A stretch of 64,000 nt of DNA from Paludibacteraceae bacterium. GTDB lineage: Bacteria > Bacteroidota > Bacteroidia > Bacteroidales > Paludibacteraceae. The notes beneath the pieces were generated by a model that was given only the letters and a program-made list of their open reading frames with translations, did not search any database and had not been told where the DNA came from. This document shows positions 18,014 to 26,082 of the stretch, piece by piece (positions within the stretch are counted from its first letter, which is position 1; each line of letters opens with the position of its first letter). Location of the stretch: positions 1-64,000 of the forward strand of contig JAILLP010000033.1 of NCBI GenBank assembly GCA_024693065.1. Reading direction: 5' to 3'. A program made the position numbers and the translations under genes.

Positions 18014-18211
18014 TTAACGTAAGCAAAGCAAGCTTCTTACACTCTTCATGTCAGCTGTTGAAACAAGCCCCATGTGGGTCAATCCCAACTTCTGCTTCTT
18101 CGTCTTCTTCGTCAAAATGTGACGTTTGAATGCATGCTTTCTTTTAATCTTTCCTGATCCGGTAAGGGCAAACCTCTTTTTGGCACCGGAATTAGTCTTT
18201 ACTTTTGGCAT
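18014..18211 (-). CDS. rpmI: 50S ribosomal protein L35
   Basis: 65 residues, normal for bL35. It starts [20 protein letters not shown] and contains [11 protein letters not shown], with the very basic composition of the family. A structural protein of the 50S subunit. It lies 41 bases after infC and 78 bases before rplT, the conserved order. Confidence 0.98.
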   Translation of the reverse strand: MPKVKTNSGAKKRFALTGSGKIKRKHAFKRHILTKKTKKQKLGLTHMGLVSTADMKSVRSLLCLR

Positions 18212-18252
18212 TGTTTTGTAAATTAAATTAAACTGTGTATTAAGAAAATTTC

Positions 18253-18840
18253 TTACTTCTTTTTCTTAGGTGAGAGTTGGATGATCATCCTCTTTCCTTC
18301 CAATTGAGGGAGTTGGTCCACCTTCGCGTACTCCTCAAGGTCGTTGGCGAATCTCAGCAATAGAACCTCGCCTTGCTCCTTGAATAGGATGGAACGGCCT
18401 TTGAAGAAGACGTACGCCTTTAATTTGGCACCGTCTTGGAGGAATCCGATGGCGTGCTTCAACTTAAACTCGTAGTCGTGGTCGTCGGTCTGCGGCCCGA
18501 AACGGATCTCCTTCACCACCACCTTGGTGGCCTTGGCCTTCATTTCCTTCTCCTTCTTCTTCTGTTGATATAGGAATTTCTGATAGTCGGCTATCCTGCA
18601 AACGGGAGGAACCGCATTCGGAGAAATTTCAATCAAATCCAACTCTAAATCGTCGGCGATACGAAGAGCCTCCTCAATTGGATAGACTCCTTGTTCCACA
18701 TTGTCTCCCACGAGACGAACTTCGCTCTCTCGGATTCGATCATTGATGCGATGTTGCTCTCTGCCTGTTCCGCCATTGTTGGTGTTGGCGTTTGTCTTCG
18801 CATCCGTTCTCTTGATGAATGGTTTTGTTGTTGCGATAAT
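18253..18840 (-). CDS. infC: Translation initiation factor IF-3, non-AUG (AUU) start
   Basis: 195 residues if started at the ATT at 18840. No ATG lies in frame upstream of the conserved region, and a GTG at 18711 would remove the conserved N-terminal motif. The upstream sequence encodes [20 protein letters not shown], the hallmark IF-3 N-terminus, preceded by a low-complexity [19 protein letters not shown] leader. A perfect AGGAGG (18846-18851) sits 5 bases before ATT, rare in this phylum. The C-terminal domain includes [21 protein letters not shown] and ends in Lys residues. IF-3 binds the 30S subunit and rejects non-AUG start codons, so an AUU start allows self-control as known in E. coli. 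ATC, the next codon, is an alternative start. Confidence 0.93.
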   Translation of the reverse strand: MIATTKPFIKRTDAKTNANTNNGGTGREQHRINDRIRESEVRLVGDNVEQGVYPIEEALRIADDLELDLIEISPNAVPPVCRIADYQKFLYQQKKKEKEMKAKATKVVVKEIRFGPQTDDHDYEFKLKHAIGFLQDGAKLKAYVFFKGRSILFKEQGEVLLLRFANDLEEYAKVDQLPQLEGKRMIIQLSPKKKK

Positions 18841-18851
18841 TGTTTCCTCCT
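18838..18851 (-). promoter_or_regulatory. infC: Strong ribosome-binding site and AUU start of infC
   Basis: Complement of 18846-18851 is AGGAGG, then 5 bases, then ATT (18838-18840). It decides the start of infC and is a plausible autoregulatory element because IF-3 discriminates against AUU. Confidence 0.8.
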
Positions 18852-18943
18852 ATTAATTAGTTAAACTTATGACTATCAGAAAATTGGCTCATTCAAAAGG
18901 TTTTGATGCCTTTCTCATTCAGCCATTCCTTCAAAATCGACTG

Positions 18944-18951
18944 CAAATTTA
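18944..18951 (-). promoter_or_regulatory. Candidate -7 element of infC
   Basis: Complement reads TAAATTTG, a TAnnTTTG match, about 100 bases before the infC start. No good -33 element was found at the expected spacing. If real, infC is transcribed separately from thrS. Confidence 0.45.
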
Positions 18952-19106
18952 GTTAATTTTATGATATTATGTATTTTTCCTCAATTATTTTTTCCTGTTG
19001 ACTTCCACATTTTTTTTCATCGCTGTCCGCTATAAACGATTGGCCCAAAAATCCTTTCCTTGAAGTCTCATCCCTCGTTTGTGCACCTGCCGTTGGCGTG
19101 TGTCGC

Positions 19107-20306
19107 TTATGGCTCGGGGTTTAAACGTGGCAGTTCCCCTTTCGTGTATTCCACTGATTTGCATTCGAGGAGGACGTATGGCGCAAAGTCTATGAATCCT
19201 TCTGCCTGATCAATCACGAGCGTGAGTTTGTCACATCCGCGGAATGCCCAACCCCTAATCTTGGTCACGTTTTGGGATAGCTCCAATCTTGTCAGGCTCT
19301 TGCACCCGTCGAATGTGTAGGGCTCAATCAATGTTACTCCTGAAGGAATATTTATCTCCTTCAAATTGACACATCCCATAAATGCCCCGAACTCGATGGA
19401 TGTGACACTCGTTGGTATCTTTATGCTTTTTAAACTGATACATCCTGCAAATGCTTCGCTTGAGATGGATGTGACGCTCGTCGGTATCTTCACGTCTGTT
19501 AGGCTTTCACAACCGGTAAATGCTCCATATCCTATCTCGGTCACGCTTGTGGGAATCTCAATGCTTTTTAGCTTTTTACACCCCTTAAATGCGTAATCTT
19601 CGATGCTGGTTATGCTCTCTGGCAGCTTTATGCCTGCCAATTCTTCGCATTCGTAGAAGCAGTGGTCTTTGATGGACGTGACGCTGGAGGGTAGGGTGAT
19701 GATCCCTTTTGTTTTGCTGGGAACGTGAATAATATTTGTCTTCTGATAATCGTATAATATTCCCCCTTCATTCGCGAAGTATGGATTGTCGGCGGCGACA
19801 TTGATGCTAGACAACTCCTTGCACATAAGGAATGACAGGGTCCCGATTTTTGCTACACTTGCGGGTATGTTGATGCTAGTCAGTTCTTTGCAATTGGTAA
19901 AAGCGTATTCTCCAATTGTGGTTACACGGGAAGGTATGGTTATCTTTTTCAGCCCAATGCATGATGAAAATGCGCTCATGCCAATGTCGGTTAGTGTCGA
20001 TGGCAGCTCTATGTTGGTCAATCCTTCACATCCGGTGAATGATTCGGGGCCGATGGCTGTGACCGTATATACTTTGTCGTCTATTCTTACCCTGTCGGGG
20101 ATTGAAATGGATTGGAACCTCTTGTATGATTCGTCTTTGTGCACATAAGCCGTACTGTCTGATAGAATCCTGAATTTCAACGGTGTGGACGATTGATTCA
20201 CCACCTCTGATGTTTTTCTTTCCTCTTCTCCTCGCATATCGTTGGTGGCCTCCATCGGTAGCCATAGTGCGGATATGATCATCAAAAGGAACACTCTCTT
20301 TTTCAT
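19107..20306 (-). CDS. BspA-like leucine-rich repeat exported protein
   Basis: 399 residues with a signal peptide (MKKRVFLLMIISALWLPMEA). Residues 75-380 are about twelve LRR_5 repeats of 23 residues with the pattern L-x-x-I-x-I-P-x-S-V-T-x-I-G-x-x-A-F-x-G-C (for example TSVTEIGYGAFTGCESLTD). The array is interrupted once near residue 190 by NPYFANEGGILYDYQKTN, an insert common in this family. There is no T9SS sorting domain and no lipobox, so its anchoring is unclear. BspA-type proteins bind host or matrix proteins. It lies between thrS and infC on the same strand, after the thrS terminator, where most genomes have nothing. Confidence 0.88.
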   Translation of the reverse strand: MKKRVFLLMIISALWLPMEATNDMRGEEERKTSEVVNQSSTPLKFRILSDSTAYVHKDESYKRFQSISIPDRVRIDDKVYTVTAIGPESFTGCEGLTNIELPSTLTDIGMSAFSSCIGLKKITIPSRVTTIGEYAFTNCKELTSINIPASVAKIGTLSFLMCKELSSINVAADNPYFANEGGILYDYQKTNIIHVPSKTKGIITLPSSVTSIKDHCFYECEELAGIKLPESITSIEDYAFKGCKKLKSIEIPTSVTEIGYGAFTGCESLTDVKIPTSVTSISSEAFAGCISLKSIKIPTSVTSIEFGAFMGCVNLKEINIPSGVTLIEPYTFDGCKSLTRLELSQNVTKIRGWAFRGCDKLTLVIDQAEGFIDFAPYVLLECKSVEYTKGELPRLNPEP

Positions 20307-20405
20307 ATTTGTCGGTTGAATTGGTTCTGAAATGTTTATGCTTGACAGCCTTGTTTAGGTGATTGCTAATCAATCGTTTGCCTTGTGGATTTGTGAGTCT
20401 CTATC

Positions 20406-20440
20406 AAAAAAAATCGAAGGCTATTCACCTCCGATTTTTT
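20406..20440 (-). terminator. Terminator of thrS
   Basis: On the minus strand, a stem AAAAAATCGGAGG / CCTTCGATTTTTT with one wobble and a 7-base loop ends in eight T, 32 bases after the thrS stop. The stem is nearly symmetric and could work in both directions. Confidence 0.85.
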
Positions 20441-20471
20441 ATAGATATTGAATCTGCTTGCTTGGGGGCTT

Positions 20472-22424
20472 TTATTCGCCCTTCTGCCAGCTGTTCATCA
20501 TCGCTTCCACTTCCTCGTTGATCTTGGCAGCGAAATCCTCCAACTTGAGCGAACCCATGTCTCCTTCGCCTTGCTTCCTGACGGATACCTCTCCGTTCTC
20601 AGCCTCTTTCTCTCCGACGATGAGCATGTAAGGGATTCTCTTCACCTCGTTGTCGCGGATCTTACGTCCGATCTTCTCGTTCCTGTCGTCCAAGATGGCG
20701 CGGATGTTGTTCTCGTCGAGGTAAGCCATCACCTTCTTCGCATAGTCGTTGTACTTCTCGCTGATTGGCAACACGACCACTTGGTCTGGCGTCAACCAGA
20801 GCGGGAATTTACCGCCGGTGTGCTCGATCAACACTGCCACGAAACGCTCCATGGAGCCGAAAGGTGCACGGTGGATCATGACAGGACGGTGTCTTTGGTT
20901 GTCCTCACCCACATATTCCAAGCCGAAACGCTCCGGCAGATTGTAGTCTACTTGGATGGTACCCAGCTGCCATCTTCTTCCGATGGCGTCCTTCACCATG
21001 AAGTCCAGCTTAGGTCCGTAGAATGCGGCTTCACCGTATTCCACCTTGGCTGGCATGTTTTTCTCCTTGCAGGCCTCGACGATGGCGGCTTCCGCCTTTG
21101 CCCAGTTCTCGTCCGTTCCGACGTACTTGGTCTTGTTGTTAGGGTCGCGCAAAGAGATCTGCGCCTCGAAATTGTCGAAGTTCAAAGCCTTGAAGATGAT
21201 GGAGATGATGTCCATCACGCGGATGAACTCGTCCTTCACTTGGTCAGGACGGCAGTAGATGTGCGCGTCGTCTTGTGTGAACGAACGGACACGGGTCAAT
21301 CCGTGCAACTCGCCGCTCTGCTCGTAGCGGTAAACCGTTCCGAACTCCGCCAGACGCAAAGGAAGGTCACGGTAGGAGCGTGGTTGCCACTTGTAAATCA
21401 TACAGTGGTGAGGGCAGTTCATTGGCTTAAGCAAGTATACTTCACCCTCCTCAGGCGTGGTGATAGGGCGGAAGCTGTCCTCTCCGTAGTGGTCCCAGTG
21501 ACCGGAAGTGACGTAGAGTTCCTTGTTTCCAATGTGAGGAGTCATCACCTGTTGGTAACCGAACTTCTTCTGGATCCTCTTGAGGAAATCCTCCAGGCGG
21601 AGACGAAGGGCGGTACCCTTAGGCAACCACATCGGGAGACCCTTTCCGACCATGTCGGTGAACATGAAAAGCTCCAGCTCTTTGCCGATCTTTCTGTGGT
21701 CACGTTTCTTCGCCTCTTCCAACAATGCCAAGTACTCGTCCAGCATCTTCTTCTTAGGGAAGGTGATGGCGTAGAGACGGGTCAACTGCTTGCGTTTCTC
21801 GTCGCCTCTCCAGTAGGCGCCCGCCAATGAGGTGATCTTGATGGCCTTGATTGGGGTTACGTCAGGCAAGTGTGGACCGCGACAGAGGTCTGTGAAGGAC
21901 CCCTGCTCGTAGAGTGTGATCTTGCCGTCTTCGAGCTCGCTGATGAGCTCGGTCTTATATGTTTCTCCTCTGTCGCCGAACATCTTCAATGCGTCCGCCT
22001 TGGAAATGTCCACTCTCGTGAGGGTTTGTTTCTGTGCGACGATCTCCGCCATTTTTTTCTCGATAGCGGCGAAATCCGCCTCTTTTAGGATGGTCTCTCC
22101 GAAATCGATATCGTAGTAGAACCCGTTTTCGATGGCCGGACCGATACCGAACTTTGCGTTAGGGTAGAGCATCTGGATCGCCTGCGCCATCAAGTGCGCC
22201 GAGGTGTGCCAGAAGGTGTGCTTGCCCTCTTCATCCTCAAACTTGTGCAATTTCACTGAGCAATCCTCGTCGATCGGACGGTTCAGGTCGCGCACTTCAC
22301 CATTTACACTAATTGAAAGCACCTCTTGTGCCAAGCGGGAGCTGATGCTCTCCGCAATCTGCATGCCAGTGGTTCCCTTCTCATACTCACGCACGGAACC
22401 GTCTGGAAATGTAACTTTTATCAT
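20472..22424 (-). CDS. thrS: Threonyl-tRNA synthetase
   Basis: 650 residues, normal length. N-terminal TGS domain (1-62), then the editing domain with [10 protein letters not shown] near residue 73 and a CRGPHLPD segment. The class II catalytic core has [11 protein letters not shown], the zinc-ligand MNCPHHC region and motif 2 around [21 protein letters not shown]. The C-terminal anticodon-binding domain contains [14 protein letters not shown]. It charges tRNA-Thr. It has its own promoter and terminator and heads the thrS-infC-rpmI-rplT neighbourhood, here split by a BspA-like gene. Confidence 0.98.
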   Translation of the reverse strand: MIKVTFPDGSVREYEKGTTGMQIAESISSRLAQEVLSISVNGEVRDLNRPIDEDCSVKLHKFEDEEGKHTFWHTSAHLMAQAIQMLYPNAKFGIGPAIENGFYYDIDFGETILKEADFAAIEKKMAEIVAQKQTLTRVDISKADALKMFGDRGETYKTELISELEDGKITLYEQGSFTDLCRGPHLPDVTPIKAIKITSLAGAYWRGDEKRKQLTRLYAITFPKKKMLDEYLALLEEAKKRDHRKIGKELELFMFTDMVGKGLPMWLPKGTALRLRLEDFLKRIQKKFGYQQVMTPHIGNKELYVTSGHWDHYGEDSFRPITTPEEGEVYLLKPMNCPHHCMIYKWQPRSYRDLPLRLAEFGTVYRYEQSGELHGLTRVRSFTQDDAHIYCRPDQVKDEFIRVMDIISIIFKALNFDNFEAQISLRDPNNKTKYVGTDENWAKAEAAIVEACKEKNMPAKVEYGEAAFYGPKLDFMVKDAIGRRWQLGTIQVDYNLPERFGLEYVGEDNQRHRPVMIHRAPFGSMERFVAVLIEHTGGKFPLWLTPDQVVVLPISEKYNDYAKKVMAYLDENNIRAILDDRNEKIGRKIRDNEVKRIPYMLIVGEKEAENGEVSVRKQGEGDMGSLKLEDFAAKINEEVEAMMNSWQKGE

Positions 22425-22479
22425 ATCTTTAATTTTAGTTGATGGCCTACAAACGCCACCAGTTATTGAAAATAGTTTG

Positions 22480-22511
22480 CAAATATAATAAAACTATCGC
22501 GCAATTGACAA
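22480..22511 (-). promoter_or_regulatory. Promoter of thrS
   Basis: Complement reads TATATTTG at 22480-22487 (-7) with TTG at 22509-22511, spacing 21, slightly long. It lies 56 bases before the thrS ATG. Confidence 0.6.
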
Positions 22512-22555
22512 GGCGTGGATGGTAATCCTACCATGAATTTTTAGTTGAAACAGGG

Positions 22556-22598
22556 AAAGCCCTCCAAGTCAGGTTCGATTCCTGAGAAGGAGGGCTTT
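22556..22598 (-). terminator. Hairpin with tRNA T-arm-like tip, probable terminator
   Basis: A 10-bp stem (22556-22565 with 22589-22598) encloses a second stem-loop, TCAGG-TTCGATT-CCTGA (22569-22585), which on the plus strand matches a tRNA T arm. It lies 55 bases beyond the stop of the minus-strand gene ending at 22653. The T run is poor (TTTCCC), so termination is uncertain. No D arm or anticodon arm accompanies it. Confidence 0.45.
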
Positions 22599-22652
22599 GC
22601 TAGCTGCTAATTCTCCATGTCACAATTGTTCTATTGCCAAATTAGCGGGATG

Positions 22653-24986
22653 TTACTTTTTGACATCGCGGACGAGGCGGATGGAACATTGATCCCTAGG
22701 ATTTGTAGAGCCGAATTGTACTTCGGTTGAAACAGTGTACTCGGGTTCGTAATTGCGAACTATAAATCCTTTATTCGGTGATGTGGACCAATATGCACAG
22801 CCATACCAAGCTGATCGCTCTATTTGATAACCCGTATAATAAGGATGGTAAGGGTACATTCCGTCGCTTGGCAAGAAAACAGCACCTAATTCCTCCATGC
22901 GATTCCATTGTTCACATGTATAAACGGCGCGTTTATAGAAATCCAAATCAATGTCAAACGTGTCAGCAAATGACAATTCGTTGTTGAAATCCCAGTCGTC
23001 CGGCAAAAGGACTATGCCTTTCTTTTCGCAGACTGTGGCGTAAGAGGAAAGCTCTCTTCCGTTCTTCTTCCTTTTGGTTATGAGGTATTCCCACTCTTCT
23101 ATTGTAAGGGTACGCCAGAGATTCGGGGTGTTACCACCATTTGAAATCGGATTATATACTCCCCAATCGTATTTTGTGCCTGCGTTGCTTCCGCTAGGGG
23201 CGTAGCCAGGATAGGTCTCATCCCTTACGAAATTTTTCATGGGGTCACATGAATAACCAGACGTGCCGAATCTGAATTGGTTAATCCATTCTTGGTCATA
23301 GCTTGAATACTGGTTGTCAGCGAAACGCCAAATCTTTGTGTCTTGATTGTATTGGAGATTTCCCTGGGAGAAGTTCACTTGCTTGGTTTCCGAAACGGAG
23401 AATCTTCCGTTAAGTAGGCCTTCACTCATGTTCACGTTCGAGAGGTCAACCAGGCTGTCAGGAAGGTAATTGTTTGGTGCGTCTTCATCTTCACCGTCAA
23501 AATCCTCATTCTCTATCGCCTCTCCGTTCATTATTTCCGTTGTCTTCCCTTCTGACACAACTAGGCGATAATGCGTTGGGGTTTCTCCCGAGATAGCATG
23601 TATAAAGTCATTGTCACATTCAATAAGAAATTCCCCCAATTCTCCATAGTTGCAGTTGGGGTATGCATGGTCTGCAGTTAGTTGCAATGCGACGGGTTCA
23701 TAGTCCGCATATCCCCAAGTCCAATAGGATGTGCATGGCATGAATACCGCTCCCAAGGATTCCATTTTTTCCCAAGCTTTTTTGTCATAGACATTCGCTG
23801 CGCAATTTTCTGCTTTTGGAGTAAAGGATGAATCTGTAGTGAATGACCAATCATCTGGCAAGAAGATATATCCGTCTATTCCATTTACTTTGCCTTTCGA
23901 AAAAAGGCTGTCGGCTCTATTCCTCATGGTCATGAGGTATCGCCAATCCTCAGCAGATGGAGTTTCCCAGAGATCCCTTTTGTTCCCTCCATTGTGAATT
24001 GCATGCTTGCCAGCCACTTGAGCGAGTTCCATGTAATTATAAAAAGGAGCACCAAGAGGTTGTTCGTAGTAATAGTATGGACACTCTGGGTCGTCTACAC
24101 TGCCAGCGCCGTGCTCAAATTTGTCGGCCCAACCTTTAGCAGGGTACATCCAATATTCATGAAAACTTTTGTCGATGATGTCGTATTGGTTTTTTGCGAA
24201 TCTCCATACATCCTTGTATGCGAGGTATTGCAACATGCCCTTGGAGAAACGTACTTGGTAATTCTCCCCCATGGAGAATTTGCCCGGCAACACTCCGTGG
24301 ATGGCGGCTGATTTGAAGGTTGTGTCTGCATGTGTTGTGTCTGTGGAAACGGTGTCTGTAGGAATAGTATCCGTGGGAATGGTGTCGCTAGGAACCGTGT
24401 CAACCGGCGGAACGGACATTTGTGCGGAGATGGAGTCCAAGGCTGCCTCAAGCTTGCTTTGCCATATTGCGTCCCGCTCATCCATCGCGCTTTGCATCTT
24501 GCTCTCCCACGCCGCATCCCGCTCGTCCATCGCACTTTGGATTTTGGCTGCGATGATATCCTCCAGGAATTGCTCGTTCACCTTGTCCGCCATGAATGCT
24601 CTATGTGCATACAAAGAGTAAGGAACGCTCAGCAATTGAGAGGTGACGGAGATGCTCTTCCCGTTCAGCTCGGCTGAGGAGCGGATGTAGAACGGCCCGT
24701 TGCTCCAATCGATGGCGGTGAAGTCGTACGAAGTCAATCCTCCTCCGACCTCGAGTGTGATGACTCCATTGACGGTGGTGGCGGTGGTGTGGTTCTCCAA
24801 GTATACTGCTGGACCCTCAATGGAACCTTGCAGGATGGTGATCTGAACCGCCAAGTCCTGGTTGTTGACTACGTTACCTGCGGCATCGCGTATGACTGCC
24901 TGGTAAGTGAGTTTTTGTGGAACTTGCGCCGACAACGACACAAACCACAACATTGTCATTGCGACAATCGTAATAATTTTTTTCAT
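22653..24986 (-). CDS. Exported protein with two FSV...FSxGNLQY modules
   Basis: 777 residues. Signal peptide to residue 20 with Gln21 as predicted first residue. Residues 22-125 form a Bacteroidetes N-terminal domain (KLTYQAVIRDAAGNVV, then GVITLEVGGG). Residues 135-190 are helical with two copies of QSAMDERDA-W-SK. Residues 196-223 are a Thr/Asp/Pro linker of DTIPTD-type repeats. Two related modules follow (about 232-505 and 525-777). Each starts GKFSM/GRFSV-V-FS-G-LQY-WRFA-NQY and contains LWET or LWRTLT, W-YL-T-R and LPDDW; the second ends SIRLVRD. These look like C-type-lectin or FGE-like folds seen in gut Bacteroidales surface proteins. Function unknown. Probably co-transcribed after the sorting-domain protein at 25063-25524. 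Confidence 0.8.
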   Translation of the reverse strand: MKKIITIVAMTMLWFVSLSAQVPQKLTYQAVIRDAAGNVVNNQDLAVQITILQGSIEGPAVYLENHTTATTVNGVITLEVGGGLTSYDFTAIDWSNGPFYIRSSAELNGKSISVTSQLLSVPYSLYAHRAFMADKVNEQFLEDIIAAKIQSAMDERDAAWESKMQSAMDERDAIWQSKLEAALDSISAQMSVPPVDTVPSDTIPTDTIPTDTVSTDTTHADTTFKSAAIHGVLPGKFSMGENYQVRFSKGMLQYLAYKDVWRFAKNQYDIIDKSFHEYWMYPAKGWADKFEHGAGSVDDPECPYYYYEQPLGAPFYNYMELAQVAGKHAIHNGGNKRDLWETPSAEDWRYLMTMRNRADSLFSKGKVNGIDGYIFLPDDWSFTTDSSFTPKAENCAANVYDKKAWEKMESLGAVFMPCTSYWTWGYADYEPVALQLTADHAYPNCNYGELGEFLIECDNDFIHAISGETPTHYRLVVSEGKTTEIMNGEAIENEDFDGEDEDAPNNYLPDSLVDLSNVNMSEGLLNGRFSVSETKQVNFSQGNLQYNQDTKIWRFADNQYSSYDQEWINQFRFGTSGYSCDPMKNFVRDETYPGYAPSGSNAGTKYDWGVYNPISNGGNTPNLWRTLTIEEWEYLITKRKKNGRELSSYATVCEKKGIVLLPDDWDFNNELSFADTFDIDLDFYKRAVYTCEQWNRMEELGAVFLPSDGMYPYHPYYTGYQIERSAWYGCAYWSTSPNKGFIVRNYEPEYTVSTEVQFGSTNPRDQCSIRLVRDVKK

Positions 24987-25062
24987 GTGTGATGATAAAG
25001 TTAATAATTGTTGTTTTTCAAAGTATGTCTGAGGCCAAGCCTTTATCTATGTGTTTGACCCG

Positions 25063-25524
25063 TTATTTTTTGACGATGCTGAATGACTTGACGATAGTTT
25101 CGCCTTGTGCCAGTGTAAGGTGATAGAGTCCTGATGCATAGCGGGAGAAGTCGATTCGTGTCTCGCTGTCCCTTACCTGTGCGGACAACAGTTGTTGCCC
25201 CTCCGCATTGGTTAGGGTCATCGTTAGGTTCTTTAACTCGCCCGTCGTGAGTACGAGCACATCCTTCGTGGGGTTCGGATAGACCGTGAGGAGGGAGACG
25301 TCGGTAAGGTCCAACCCTGTGGTGGTCGCCACGCTGTACGGAATGAGGTTGCCCGTCGAAAGTGCTCCGTCTTCCGATTCCAAGGCCGCCATATTCCCCA
25401 CTACATGATAGAGTGTCATACCATCCTCCGAACGCTCGTTCGCCGAGCTGTAGATGTTAGACTGGGAATGACATAGCACCGGCACTCCCGCCAGCGTCGT
25501 CAGCAATAATAGTTGCTTCAGCAT
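25063..25524 (-). CDS. Small T9SS sorting-domain protein
   Basis: 153 residues. Signal peptide to about residue 20, predicted mature start QSNIYSS. Residues 20-70 are hydrophilic with little structure. Residues 75-153 are a type A T9SS sorting domain with the classic start LLTVYPNPTKD and end SGLYHLTLAQGETIVKSFSIVKK. Almost half the protein is thus the sorting signal, with hardly any passenger. It is 76 bases upstream of the 777-residue protein gene on the same strand and has a strong promoter. It could be a minimal cargo or a surface partner of the downstream protein; that is inference. Confidence 0.85.
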   Translation of the reverse strand: MLKQLLLLTTLAGVPVLCHSQSNIYSSANERSEDGMTLYHVVGNMAALESEDGALSTGNLIPYSVATTTGLDLTDVSLLTVYPNPTKDVLVLTTGELKNLTMTLTNAEGQQLLSAQVRDSETRIDFSRYASGLYHLTLAQGETIVKSFSIVKK

Positions 25525-25849
25525 AATGTTGGTTAATATATTTTACACAAAATTCACGAATGTCTTCGATAAAAATACAATAAGGAGAAAGCCAGCGTGA
25601 AAATGCAGGAAAAACATACACAATAAACAACAATAACACTCTCTTCGATTTCCTTTCAGGACGCATTCTCTGATACACACCAAGCATGTCTTCTGATTTT
25701 TGAGCAAAGATAATGGAAAACATATTTGGAGTCAATATGTAATCGTACAAAAAATATTAGAACGATTTCTTCTTTGATATAATACGGGTAGATTCATTGT
25801 GTTTTTGTGCCTCGTGCCATGAAATGGGCGCTGGTTCGGATTGTTCCAT
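25525..25849. other. Intergenic leader region
   Basis: About 325 bases without a gene. It holds the minus-strand promoter at 25705-25735 and, upstream of it, an inverted repeat AATCGT...ACGATT (25741-25770). Nothing else is recognised before the tRNA terminator. Confidence 0.6.
25705..25735 (-). promoter_or_regulatory. Promoter of the 153- and 777-residue protein genes
   Basis: Complement gives TATCTTTG at 25705-25712 and TTG at 25733-25735 with 20 bases between. The leader to the ATG at 25524 is about 175 bases and otherwise shows no gene or clear structure. Confidence 0.7.
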
Positions 25850-25876
25850 AAAAAAAGAGACCTCATTGAGATCTCT
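25850..25876 (-). terminator. Terminator of tRNA-Glu
   Basis: On the minus strand AGAGATCTC pairs with GAGGTCTCT (one wobble, loop AAT), followed by six to seven T, directly after the tRNA 3' end. Confidence 0.8.
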
Positions 25877-25880
25877 TTCG

Positions 25881-25952
25881 TAGCGGATAGCAGAATCGAA
25901 CTGCTCTTTGATGCGTGAGAGGCATCCGTCCTAGCCGATAGACGAATCCGCC
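25881..25952 (-). tRNA. tRNA-Glu (anticodon CTC)
   Basis: A complete 72-base cloverleaf on the minus strand. Acceptor stem GGCGGAT with ATCCGCT (first pair G-T) and discriminator A; D arm GTCT...GGAC; anticodon stem GATGC/GCATC with loop CTCTCAC, giving anticodon CTC (reads GAG); T arm AGCAG-TTCGATT-CTGCT. CCA is not encoded. A perfect promoter lies 36 bases upstream and a terminator directly downstream, so it is a single-gene unit. Confidence 0.93.
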
Positions 25953-25987
25953 ATTTGTTTGAAACGCTCTTGTTTCGTTTTGCGATG

Positions 25988-26018
25988 CAAAGGTACGCTT
26001 ATTTTGGGAACTTCCAAA
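25988..26018 (-). promoter_or_regulatory. Promoter of tRNA-Glu
   Basis: Complement reads TACCTTTG (25988-25995), 19 bases, then TTTG (26015-26018). This is a full consensus match. Confidence 0.85.
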
Positions 26019-26082
26019 AAAAATAGGTGTTTTTTTATGGAATGTGCCTGATTTTTTTTGACAGGCAATCCTGGTTTGTGCG

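Noticed and set aside
19160-20080. Regular repeats that might suggest a repeat array
   Set aside because: They are degenerate 69-base leucine-rich-repeat codons inside a protein gene, not CRISPR or satellite repeats.
20448-21830. Long open frame (460 codons) on the plus strand opposite thrS
   Set aside because: It is antisense to a clear thrS and arises from its codon bias; the translation has no family features.
22569-22585. Possible tRNA gene at the T-arm-like hairpin
   Set aside because: No D arm, anticodon arm or 7-bp acceptor stem at the right distances.
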